60,000 nt of DNA, taken from assembly GCA_949358305.1 (NCBI GenBank), contig OX442315.1, forward strand, positions 32,454,427-32,514,426, read 5' to 3'. This DNA comes from Strigamia acuminata. Lineage: Eukaryota; Arthropoda; Chilopoda; Geophilomorpha; Linotaeniidae. Positions 23,824 to 34,199 of the stretch are shown here, piece by piece (the stretch's first letter is position 1; every line of letters begins with the position of its first letter). The notes beneath the pieces are model-generated. The model made no database searches and was not told the origin of the DNA. It saw only the letters and a program-made list of their open reading frames with translations. A program made the translations under genes and the position numbers.

Positions 23824-24875
23824 TTACTGTGTACTGTATAATATCTGTCGGAAGCGCACAAATGAGATATATTTTTGTTCTTGTTAATTTTATTTTGAAA
23901 TTTATTTTTTTGTTTAGTTTTTTTTTTAAAAATGGTACAAACGTAACTTGTTATAATTGAAGATGAGGAGAGAAGTTAATCGACCGATGTTGGGGGTGGG
24001 TGTAAAATAAAAAATTAAATTTAAGAAAATAATGTTGTTCGCCTTTTTGTATACAATTTTGAAGATATTTTTTTGGGCAATTGTTTCGATTTGATTTTTA
24101 AAAAGAATTTGGAAATTTTGGGAGGATTTTTTGGATTTTGAACACTGAGTAGACGATGAATCACGTTAATTTGTACCTTGTGCTCACAGCTTTTTTGAAA
24201 CATCTTTTGATTAATGTTGTAAATGAAGATTGTAATTTTTCAACTCGGAAAAACTTTTATATGCCAAGATTTTATTGATACTGTCAATTTGCTGATATAA
24301 AGAAAATGTGTATCTAATTTTGTTTGACCTTTTTCTGAAATTGAAGAATTAGAAACATGACAAATTAAATTATCCTACAGCGCTTTAGTAAAAAACAAAT
24401 AAAGATGGCCGCTTAAAGTTATTTTTTTTTAATTTTTGGCATTAGGTGGCATTACGAGTCCAGTAGTATTGCGGATTAATTTTCGACATTAGATGGCACT
24501 GAGTTACTATAATCAATATTTTATAATATAAATACACCTAATTTTTCCCAACAATTCAATGCTTTTAAAAAAGCCTAAAATCAAACCGTTTTTTCGATTC
24601 ATTCACTAAAAAACCCTCTTAAAACTCTATCGAAAATGAAACCACAACAAGAATAAACGAAATGGAAAGTCACTATGATCATGACCCACTTCCTCCCGCG
24701 CAGGAAGTGACATCATCCCCCTTACGTTCACGATGAAAATCAAACCCAACGTAAAAAGCAAAAGCCCAGCATCGAAAACAACCCGATCACACCCCGCACC
24801 GTAAGTAAATCCTTGAAAAACCCAAACCCTTCCACTTGCAAACACAATCGTTTCAATTCAAACCCCATTTCCTTT
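23824..24875. other. AT-rich spacer after the EEIG1-like gene, no gene seen
   Basis: This region ends the first half of the window. It holds a small direct repeat around GGCATTAGGTGGCA / GACATTAGATGGCA (24438 and 24487). No conserved reading frame was found. Confidence 0.6.
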
Positions 24876-24886
24876 TGACCTAGTTA
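24876..24886 (-). promoter_or_regulatory. ROR/HR3 monomer site TAACTAGGTCA
   Basis: Exact match to WAWNTRGGTCA on the minus strand. It lies about 230 bases before the ATG of the candidate distal exon, a promoter-proximal position. Confidence 0.45.
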
Positions 24887-25204
24887 GCGCCACACAAGCG
24901 GCCAGACAAGTCCTAACCCAGTTCCGCGCGTGCTCATTGCGCGTCGTGGAAAGTGAAGTGGATCAACTCCCCTGGCCTAAATACCTAATTTCTAATCGTT
25001 GGCAAGGAAATTCGATAATTACTCGCCGTTGCAAGTGAAGGGAAAGTGCCGTCATCGAGTCGCAAGGTTGCCGCGAGTCGGCCGTGGAGGAAGGAGACGA
25101 AGGCCATCACAACATGCACTTGGATGACGGCCCGACTACAAACACCGCGAGCACCATGAGCAGCGCCACTGCTACTTCTCCAGTGTCCCTAGCGCAAAAT
25201 GCAG
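24887..25204 (+). other. Candidate distal first exon (5' leader plus 30 codons), probably of ftz-f1
   Basis: Base composition rises abruptly to CG-containing, balanced sequence here, in contrast to the AT-rich surroundings, as in a 5' leader. The first ATG without an in-frame upstream codon is 25114 (an in-frame TGA lies upstream of it). It opens MHLDDGPTTNTASTM and continues, rich in Ser/Thr/Ala, to a good donor CAG|GTACGG after 25204. The coding part is 91 nt, so it leaves phase 1. The only recognisable plus-strand gene downstream is ftz-f1. Its first exon has a phase-1 acceptor after a pyrimidine-rich tract (TTATTTCTTACCAG, ending 47016). A perfect HR3/ROR site sits just upstream (24876-24886). 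It could instead be a noncoding RNA or an unrelated exon. Confidence 0.4.
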
Positions 25205-27760
25205 GTACGGTGATGGTAAATAAAATAAAGAAAATTAACGCGGGCTGCTTCGTCTTATATATACCGTTAACTATGTCGATTTTTAACCCCGCCCCCTTCG
25301 CCTCCATCTACACAACCACTTGTCAAGCCTGTTTGACTTAATTCGCTAGGCCTATGAAGGTCATCGTTGCACCGCACATAAGGGCCAATGTGGCGAATTC
25401 ACCAGCCCAACTTTTAAATGTTCCGAATTGCATTTCGCTTCTGGCGAAAAGGCGGTTTTGGCATTGAATTTTTCACTTTTAGCTGCTAGTTTTTAGTATT
25501 TTTATCTTTTGCTTTGCGAGCTTTTCGAGCTTGGTGAAACACTGAAACGTGGAGTCGTGAAAAACTGAAAAGTGCGAAATTTTTTTTTATTTTCTTTCAG
25601 TTTAACGTAATTATAATTAGTTGTTAAATTGTGTGTTTTTTCTTATCTTTAGGGGTTTATTGGAGGTTGATAAACTAAATTTTCGATTTAGACGTAGGAA
25701 AAGCGTGGGAAATATTTAATTTTGATAAAATTTTCCAATTTTAATTGTTTTTATCTATTTATTTATTTATTTTTATGTTTTTCTTTCCGTTTCTCGCGTA
25801 GCCAAATGTATGTCATGCTGTGGATGTTTTATTCATTTATATCCATTTGAAATATTCAACTTCATCCCACACTTGTCTTCCGTCACAATGCAACTGATGT
25901 TATAAAACAAATTCCACGCGTTTTAATCAAGGGAAATGTGAAAGAAAAAAATAAACAAAACGAAGGGGATGGAGGGAGGAAGAAACAGTGTTATGTTGCA
26001 CGGTGCAAATTCAAATTTGAGTGTTAAGGTAATAGCGGAAACAAAGTTGAGGCCATTTTTCCATCACGAGGGGAGATGAGTTTTATTAATTTGATTTCAT
26101 CATTTGTGATGCAAAAAAGATGGGTGGGAGTTTCTATAAGTCAAACAAAGTAGGTCAAATGGGAATCGTTTGCAGATTTAGACACTAAGAGTGTCTGGTG
26201 CAAATCAAAAGAATAAAATGAAATAAAATATCTATTTATTTGTTTTTTTTTTAAAGTAACTTGTTTCCATGGTGGCGTGCATAGTTTCGGTCTGTGTACA
26301 ACTGTGCTTGTTGTAGCGCCGATAAGCGCAGGACGACACTCGATGTTAAATGTTGAATTAACACTTTTTAATGTTTTTTTTAAGCCTAGATTTTAGTGAT
26401 TGTTTAGTTTTTGGTCGTTTTTGTGAAAATTACTCGCTAAATGCACAATTAGATGCGAGTTGGTGCATTTTAGTAGCTGTGGGAACTAAAACATTGAAAA
26501 TTGGGCTCGTTTTCGTGTTTTTTTTTTTTAGTTTTGGTGAGTGGTTTTAAATTTTAAATTTGTGCGGGAATTATTCGCGATTAAGCTTGTATTATTAGAT
26601 ATTTTATTGTTGTTAGTTGGGTGCGTGATAATGGTTATCAGATGGTAAGTCAGACAGGCAGTTAATTAAACAGGTCGTGATTGCTTAGGACATAAAAATT
26701 GGGTCTTGTTAGATCATGGTAGATCGCGTGATAAATTTTCTCAATGGAACCCCATTCTAGATATAGAATGGTTTAACGAATGTGTGTGCCCATTTCAGAA
26801 TTTTCCATTAAAATTTTTATTTTTTTTATTTTTTTAAATTAAATAAATATATTTTGAAAAATTAAATTTAAAAAGAAAAAAATGAAATTTTTCAATTTTA
26901 TGTTTGAGTTTATTGATAAATGAAAGTGGTGAAAAAAACTAATCATGTATAGGGTGTAAAGCTCTAAATTTAATATCAGTATATAAAGTTAATAGCTTTC
27001 GAGTCGGGTTACAACAGAAGCATAAAAATAATAGAAAATGCTTTAAAACTCCCAACACCTGCTCCTGGGTTGCAAAATTAACCAAAATATATTGCCTTTT
27101 ACAATATATATATTTTTTTTATTTTATTTTTTTTTTTTTTTTCTGGGTTTTCTACTTACCAATTGCGAATTTGTGAATACCCCTATTGAGCGAATAGGCA
27201 AATTCTTGTTTGAGACAAAATGCCATTGAGACTGGCAGACGCCATGATTATTCCGAGTAATTCAAACCTTTGCTTCCTGTTTGGGCGCTGAGTTTATAGT
27301 TTATATACCAGTCACTACACGCATAAGATATTGAATCCACTTGTACACATGTGTTTATGTCACCATGTCACACTTGACTGTTCTTTTATGACATAACCCA
27401 GGTCTGGGAAATTACTCGTCGTCCTTTTTTACTGTAAACAAAAATAATTTTGTCATCGTTTGGCCCTAATTTGGCCCTTTTATACCGAAATGTGTCAAAA
27501 AATCGCTAAAATGATGTACATTCTGTGACACTCATCGACAGTACGTTTCATTTACGATGCATTTCTAAAGTTTTGGGTAAGATGTGCAGTATACTTTTAA
27601 CAAAGCGGATAAGGTTACCCATACGGTTCAAAAGTACATTGGAATTACACTGCAACGTATTTTGAAATGCATTGGGTTTCACGGGAATGCATTTTGTAAT
27701 ACATTTTTGCGTGCAATTGGTTTGCAAAAGATTTTGGAATGCATTAAGTGAAAAGCAATA
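25205..27760. other. AT-rich noncoding stretch
   Basis: There are T-rich runs (for example 26811-26850 and 27106-27140) and no conserved reading frame. If the distal exon is real, this is ftz-f1 intron sequence. One HR3-type site is listed separately. Confidence 0.6.
26147..26157 (+). promoter_or_regulatory. ROR/HR3 monomer site AAAGTAGGTCA
   Basis: Exact match to WAWNTRGGTCA, about 950 bases downstream of the candidate distal exon. Confidence 0.4.
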
Positions 27761-28017
27761 TACCGTATTTTATCAATTAAGAGCCGCGGCTTTTATTCAA
27801 AACTGCCATTTTTGTCAGCAATTACAATTTCGGTTTTTCATTTGTTACATTTGTTTAATGTAACCAACGAAGTCTGAACATCATGAACGAAGCGTACGTT
27901 CATCGTTCGTGAGGTTAAATACGGAAACAATACCGTACTTTTGCAAAAATACGGTATTCTTGGTGTCTTAGTCGCGGCTACTATTCGAAGGCTACTCTTA
28001 ATCGGTAAAATACGGTA
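27761..28017. mobile_element. MITE-like element, TACCGTATTTTA termini, 257 bp
   Basis: The left end TACCGTATTTTATCAATTAA and the reverse complement of the right end (TACCGTATTTTACCGATTAA) form terminal inverted repeats of about 25 bases with two mismatches. There is no coding capacity. The left end matches two truncated copies at 54971-55027 and 55891-55972, which confirms a dispersed family. I do not assign a superfamily. Confidence 0.75.
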
Positions 28018-29039
28018 CTATAAAATATGTTTTTGAACTATATGGGTTCGCATTCGTATTCGGTGGAAACGGAGTGGTGGTGTTAGGCTCGCTAAAATGT
28101 CGCTTTTTCTCCAAAATTTACATTTCGCTAATTGTCGCTATCGCTAACTGGTACCAGTTAGTTTCTTCCACGCCAGGAGTGGAAGGAACTATACGTCGAT
28201 GAAACTTGTTCGATGATGCGAACAGACGCAGTAAATTTGGTTTATTCGAGTCGATGTTTGTCATATTTGGCATATTTTAAGTTGTCATTGGATGGCGTTG
28301 AGAAATGGGTGGTTTGTGGGTTTCTTCTAGGGTCATTCACATTGCAGCATGAAATTTCCAACTTATCATAAGTCAGTGCGGGTAAGAGCATGCAAATGTG
28401 CGTGACGACATGTTAGTGCACGTGTTTGCTCGTTTTGTGATCGTGTAAATTGAGTAATGGTTATTTGAGCTGGCAACTGAGCTCTTAGGGCGAAAAGACA
28501 TTTCGGATCTATTATTGTTTTGCTTTTGGCTTTTGCTGCTTTTTGTGTGTGTTTTTATTATTCGATTTTTGTTGAAAATTTCCCGTTGGGTTTGAATGGC
28601 AGTTCACATTTGTCATTTGACAATGGCGCTAAGCTTTCTATTGGAAGGTTTTGTTGATGTTCATTACTGCAATGTGAAAGGGAAATCAAACATTCGGAGG
28701 TGTGACAGTTTAGTCGTAATGTATATTTTATAAAATAATTTTATCTCTGTGGTAGTTAAAGTATGGTAAATGTTGACATACTTACCAACCTGAATTTATT
28801 TGGCTTTGGGTTTGTTTGTATTGCGTTGCAGTCAGGTGGGAATATTTCTCGCGTTGTCAAACGATATTGATTTAACCATAGAGGAAAATGCATGTTGGGA
28901 ATGAAAAGACAGTAGGTGAATTCAAAGTTTCTGTTTGTGGTTTTTGGTGTTTTTATAAAAGGCAGAAAAGGAAGACAAATCATGCGTAACGGTGACTACG
29001 AATATTTGCGAGATTGTTTCGTTTTTGTGCTTGTTTATA
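28018..29039. other. Noncoding stretch with a dispersed repeat near its end
   Basis: Positions 28920-29020 are related to 37871-37948 (shared TTCAAAGTTT, TTTTTGGTGTTT, TATAAAA, ACTACGAAT and GAGATTGTTTC in the same order). In both places the repeat ends shortly before a TTTATAACG-type MITE. The rest shows no recognisable feature. Confidence 0.55.
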
Positions 29040-29209
29040 CAGTCGAAACTCTTTATAACGAATTGCGATATAACGAATTATCGATATACCGGTAACGAAT
29101 ACCTAAAAACGGCCGGTTTTGGTTGGCTGGCCATAGAACACCATGAATTCTCGTTATAATGAATCAATTTTTCGGGTCCCTTATGATTCGTTATAAAGAG
29201 TTTTGACTG
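29040..29209. mobile_element. Pogo/Tigger-like MITE, 170 bp, TA target duplication
   Basis: The element runs from CAGTCGAAACTCTTTATAAC to the inverted CAGTCAAAACTCTTTATAAC. The 24-base terminal repeats have a single mismatch, and TA flanks each side (29038-29039 and 29210-29211). The TIR type and the TA duplication fit the pogo/Tigger branch of Tc1/mariner. It is nonautonomous. Relatives with expanded internal repeats are at 36975-37313 and 37991-38273. Confidence 0.85.
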
Positions 29210-29210
29210 T

Positions 29211-29434
29211 ATACTCAAAACCACTCCAACGTTGATCTATTTCAGCTGGTTTACGCCTAACTGTGTACTGTGTTCTACTACGCGGAAAAGTAGTTCTGTG
29301 TCAAAGCATCACCTTTGACAATGTTGGTAATCGAGCACAATGTCTGGAGTTCGATTACAATTCTGGTGTTTTGGACTACTTTTTTGTGCCACTACACCAG
29401 TGAAATAGATCAACGTTGGGGTGGTTTTGAGTAT
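29211..29434. repeat. Foldback element A, 38-39-base arms
   Basis: The arm 29211-29249 is the inverted copy of 29397-29434 with one substitution and one single-base gap. The 147-base core between them resembles the core of the foldback at 40198-40621, although the arms differ. It directly abuts the right end of the MITE at 29040-29209. Confidence 0.8.
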
Positions 29435-29467
29435 AGTTTAGATTTTGGGTTTTACGGGTTAATGACA

Positions 29468-29623
29468 GTTGAAATTTCTTCATTTTCACACAATTATGGC
29501 CCACTTCCTTTAACCCAAGTTCTGTTACTGGCGTTTTTTGTTGGTGCATGCTTCACCTGGAAGAGTTATAACAAACGCAAGTTCGAGCCCCGATCTAACT
29601 CAAGTAGCAGCCATTTTGAATTT
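29468..29623. repeat. Dispersed repeat, copy 1
   Basis: Related in the same order to 32174-32313: shared TTCATTTTCACAC, TTGGTG, GATGCTTCA / CATGCTTCA, GTTATAAC and a common end CAGCCATTTTGAATTT. A 109-codon frame across it is not recognisable as a protein. Confidence 0.6.
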
Positions 29624-29634
29624 GGTATTACTCT

Positions 29635-29842
29635 AATATCATGAACACGTATTCACATGTTCAGTGTGTTTGCCACCGATGGCGCCACATAATGTATAGC
29701 TGCACTGTATTCTGGGATGACAAGAGGTAACAAACATGCTTAGTTGGCAAGCAATGCATGACACGTGATTTCTGTCATCCAATCAGCGCACAGAACAATG
29801 AATCAACAGGAAATAACACACGGATACGTGTTCATGTTATTC
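29635..29842. mobile_element. Small MITE-like element with CATGAACACGTAT termini
   Basis: Inverted repeats around CATGAACACGTAT (13 exact bases, about 25 with mismatches) lie at 29635-29659 and 29817-29842. There is no coding capacity. No clear target duplication was seen, so this is moderate evidence only. Confidence 0.5.
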
Positions 29843-31010
29843 TTGGTTCTGTTTTGACTTCTGTTTTGCAGTTTTTGATGATGGTTTGTGGCTATTTCTC
29901 TAATAATTTGTATTAAAAGTTAGCGGCCATGCTAACACTACTAGTTGAGGAAAATTTCACGGGTTTTCGCTGCAGATTTAATAAACATTGAATAAATGAT
30001 CTAATTTTCGCTAATTTTCCGCGAATTATGCAATATAATGAATATAAATTGTACGATTTAAATTTCTTCCTGTTTTAACAACCTCTGATATGTTGTCGAC
30101 CCCGGCAGACGATAACCCGAGCCGTCATCATGGCCGGGTAACTGGAGACGATTCGCTAAACTATGGCTTGCGTGTGTTATGTTTTAACACTGCCCTAATG
30201 GATTTAATGTAAATTTTTTCCCCTTTTAACTCCTCACATTTCACGATTGGGAAAGATTATTCTCGTGCCTAAAAAACACGAATGAAATTTGTCGCCATCT
30301 TCGAATAATGCAACAAAAGATGGCGACATCTTTGTTGTGTGTTTTAACTGAATTTTTGAAGTGTTTGCGAAGACAAACCACCTGTTTATTTCGGTTTTTA
30401 ATTTTGTTTTTCGTGTTTAAAATATTTTTTTTGTTTATTTTTTATTTTTTATTTTTTCTTATCTGCAAAAAAAAAATTGTTGGGTTGAAGGCGAGGGAAA
30501 ATGCTGAGATGGGTTACAGTTGCTGTCTCATTCTTTTTTATGTGGTATAAATAAAGTGTGGCCTCATTTTTTTTTCTGCTCCATCTTCTTTCAAGTGGGT
30601 GTTTTCAGTGTCTAAGCTCCACCACTTCCAGACTCGGAGGTTCTTTGTTTTTTTTTTTTTTTTTGGTTTTTTTTTTATGGGAAGCGTTAATGTGCAGTTG
30701 GGAAATGAAATTGGATGTGATTTGTGAATTTTTTTTGAAGAATGAATCGTTGATGGAAATCGGGTTCGGTGATTTGGGATTTAAATCTTGGGTGGATTTT
30801 TTTTTTTTGGGTGAAGTGTTTCGATTGAATGCCACTGGGCGGCTCTTGTTACAACGGGACTACTGGGAATTGGAAATGATTTTTTTTTTCGTGTTTTGAG
30901 ATTATCCAGTGTCGTGGTTTGTAGTTTTTTACGTGGATTTTGGTTGTTTTTGAGGTTTGCAAGGATTTTGATGGGATTTCTAAAGGTTTGCATAGATTTT
31001 GATTGAATTT
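29843..31010. other. Noncoding stretch rich in T runs
   Basis: Poly-T and poly-A interruptions (for example 30645-30676) give several false open frames on both strands (30308-30550, 30558-30899). No conserved protein is visible. Confidence 0.6.
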
Positions 31011-31400
31011 TGATTCGATTTTGATGATTTGCATGGATTTTTTTGTATTTTAATTAGATTTTCACGGATTTTCATTGAATTATGACGGATTGTGAGCATT
31101 TGCATGGATTTTCATTGAAGTGTGATGAATTTTAATGATTTTCATGAATTTTCATTGAAGTGTGATGAATTTTAATGATTTTCATGAATTTTCATTGAAT
31201 TTATGATGAATTTTGATGGATTTTTATTGAATTATGATTAATTTTGATGGATTTTGATTGGATTATGATGATTTTTTATTGAATTATGATGAATTTTTGT
31301 GGATTTTTATTGAATTATGACAAATTTTCATTGAATATTAATGATTCTTTATTGAATTATGACGAATTTACATTGAATATTAATGATTTTCATTGATTTA
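31011..31400. repeat. Degenerate AT-rich tandem repeat
   Basis: Variants of GATTTTCATTGAATTATGAT recur through the region. It includes an almost exact 40-base duplication (starting near 31109 and 31149). Confidence 0.75.
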
Positions 31401-32173
31401 TATACATTTTTTGATAATTTGCTTTGGGTTGTCACACTAGCATAACAACAACTCAATAGTCCCACGTCTTTCCGATAACTCTCGACCCACCTGCCTCTTG
31501 TTTCAGATTTCTATTTTCTATTTGTTTTGTTTGTTCAATCTACCACAACAATCTGCTTTCTCTGCTGCCATCTGTTGATGGAGTTTATAAACGTCTTCAG
31601 CGATGCGCAGTATTATCACTACGTGGGCAGTTAGCTGTCCACTTTGTGGGTTGCCACTTCCACTTCCCAGCTCGCCGAACGTCTCCATCCCCAACAAGTT
31701 CAAAATTTGTCAACCGGGTGGCAATAAAGGAGTTTCGGTTCAAGTGGCTTGAGCAGGTGCGAAGTGGCATCGGGTGGCAACTAATCGAACTAAAACTGAT
31801 AACTCTTTAAACGTCCTTCAGTAGTGGATATAAACTTAGAACGCGATGTTATCTCTCCCTAACCTAATTTGTATTATCTAGTGTGCTTCCATTTGTTATT
31901 AATCTTAAAAGTGAAAAAAATAAAATTGAAATCTCAATGTGAATGCGCTTTAATCTAATAAACAACAGCGTACAATAGCGAGCCTAAATGATATTTGATA
32001 GCATAACAGAATTGATTACAGTTATCAGAGAGTAATCCAGTGATTCCTTTATTCTATAAAAAAAATTTCTCCTTGTAACATATTTTAAGCGGAACAATTG
32101 CACCGAACAGAACTAACGTTAGGTTAGGTTAGGGCGCCATTTTGAAAAACAAAAACATGTAGACTTCGATTTT

Positions 32174-32313
32174 GTTAAGATTCCTTCATTTTCACACTTC
32201 ATTCAACACAATTCTGCTTTTAAACACGTTCTTTGGTGGTGGATGCTTCAACCGGAAGCGTTATAACGGTTGGATGTTCTATTCCGATCGAATCTGGCAG
32301 CCATTTTGAATTT
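32174..32313. repeat. Dispersed repeat, copy 2
   Basis: Second copy of the family described at 29468-29623, about 60-70% similar by eye, ending with the same CAGCCATTTTGAATTT. Confidence 0.6.
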
Positions 32314-33719
32314 AATTGCAAAAACCAACACCAGGCTTAAATTTATTTGTTTTTGACGATAGTTTGTGGTCCATATTGTGCATGGAACACGAAAAGCAGC
32401 AAAAACAAACGATAAATACGCCCAATAAGAGAAGTTTGGGATTGGGTAATAAATTTGGGGTTTAGGGTATTGTTTTTGGGCATTCTTCGATTTACGGAGA
32501 TGTTTTACATATATTTAGTCAACTCTTTGTTTATGTTGGCTCCCGTGTCAAGTTAGAACTGAGCCTAATGACATATTTTCTTCCTTCCTCGGTGTGGTGT
32601 TGTAGCCTTGGCACACATTTTCAGCTGCTGTGAAACGAGGTTGTGATAATAACAAAACTTGCGTGGCTCGAAGGCAGCTTAATAGTATAATCATTGCTAT
32701 AAATAAAAGTATTCACTTTTTGATGATTAAAAAAAAAAAAACCAAAAAAAAAAAAAATCTTTTATATGTTAATTGGTCAATTTATTACCGCTAACTAAAC
32801 ATGACAGAACCTAAAAATCTCGTAAAATGACGAAACCCGAAGTAAAAAAAAAAAATCCCGTTTTTTAATTTTATTTATCTAAGCACGAAAAACCTTTTTA
32901 TTTATTTATTTATTTGTTGTTCCGTTTTGGCGTTAGATGGCGCCAAATTGTTCCGTGTAAATTACGACTGGAGAAAAAAACGAGGGAATGTGATTTTTTT
33001 TTTCAGTTTGGAATTGGGGGTAAATTATCGTCCCCATTTTTTTTTCTTCTCTTTTTATTGCGGTGGAATAAAATGAGGAAATTTGGTTGAAAACGGATGC
33101 ATGCAAATGTGGGCTAAATGAGAATAAAAGGAGTTTTACAAGGTACTGTGGTATAGTGTGGAGGCAAAGAAACAAGAAGGGCGTTTTAGTCTTCGTCTTA
33201 GCTCAGGAAATGGCAACTCGGTGCACAAAGTTTGATAGCAAAGTGCCTCAGGTTATCTCGACTCCTTATTGCAGTCTCGGTCATAATTTCATGGGCTGAG
33301 AATTCCCCACAGGATCAGTCCATCGTGTTCATCGTGGGGAGAAAAGTTGAATTAATTTTTAATTCCCCAAAAAAAAAAAATCAAAATTGAGAAAAAAAAA
33401 AAAAAAAAGTCGTTTTCGTTTCTAAAATTCGTTTTGCCAATTTAAAAAAAAAAAATAATTTTTTTTTGTTAGTTTGGAAAGTTTGACTCGATATCGAGGC
33501 TTTTATCTGAACGAAGGAAGTGGGTTTTCTGTGATGGTTATTGAGCTGACAGAGATCTTGTACTTGGCATAGAAATCTCCATAGGAATGCGCATCTCATC
33601 CATTTAAAAAATAATATTTGAAAAAATAAAAATATTTTTTTCCATTTGCAAAATTTTTCCAACATTTTTTGTGATTATCACGTTTTTTTTGTATTTTCTG
33701 GTTGAAATGAGTGGACAAT
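32314..33719. other. AT-rich noncoding stretch
   Basis: Long A and T runs (32730-32758, 33369-33408, 33441-33470) and no conserved reading frame. Confidence 0.6.
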
Positions 33720-33950
33720 TAAAGGCGCGATTGTGTTGGGCGCTAGCCGGACCCCCCAACAGGTCCCCCCTTTGAAAAGCTGGTCCCGAGGGCAGAGAGA
33801 GTCGAAGCTCCACAGAGGAGCCCATCGTCGTCATACAATTCCATTTGCAGTGGCGGTGGCTGTCATGGAGGCGCGCACTAGTCACCCGTTAACCTGGGCG
33901 ACAGCAACAACCTGCCGACGCGAGTTTGACATAGTGACGATTACGTAATC
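33720..33950 (+). other. GC-richer island ending in a strong splice donor; candidate noncoding 5' exon
   Basis: These 230 bases are GC-rich within an AT-rich desert and end at TC|GTAAGT (donor at 33951). A palindrome GATTACGTAATC (33938-33949) lies just before the donor. The open frame here stops before the donor, so if it is an exon it is probably untranslated. Its nearest downstream gene on this strand is ftz-f1. It could also be a CpG-rich enhancer or an old repeat. Confidence 0.3.
33939..33948. promoter_or_regulatory. Perfect PAR-bZIP/VRILLE D-box ATTACGTAAT
   Basis: ATTACGTAAT is the ideal palindromic site for PAR-domain bZIP and E4BP4/VRILLE proteins. It sits inside the GC-richer island. 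Binding is inferred from the motif only. Confidence 0.35.
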
Positions 33951-34199
33951 GTAAGTTGGTAGATTCGCTTTTTAATCGTTTGTAAGAGCTGAGACACGAG
34001 GCCTTTCTTCGATTTTCACTCTTGTCCATTGCGCCTGGAGCGGAACTAGGCCAGTAGGGCAGCGGGGACGAAGTTTATTCTTCGTGCAACAGGGAGAGGG
34101 CATAAGTTGACGATCTTCGCCATTGTGCGCATGTGTGAACCCAACAATAGGCGACCGATCGCGCGCTTGAGATGGCGATGCGGTTTTCAATCGGGCGGA

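Noticed and set aside
25107-25307. 66-codon minus-strand frame over the candidate distal exon
   Set aside because: It is hydrophobic but unconserved in appearance and antisense to the more plausible plus-strand exon.
32118-32133. GTTAGGTTAGGTTAGGG, like the arthropod telomere repeat TTAGG
   Set aside because: Only about three units with no continuation; too short to be more than chance or a relic.
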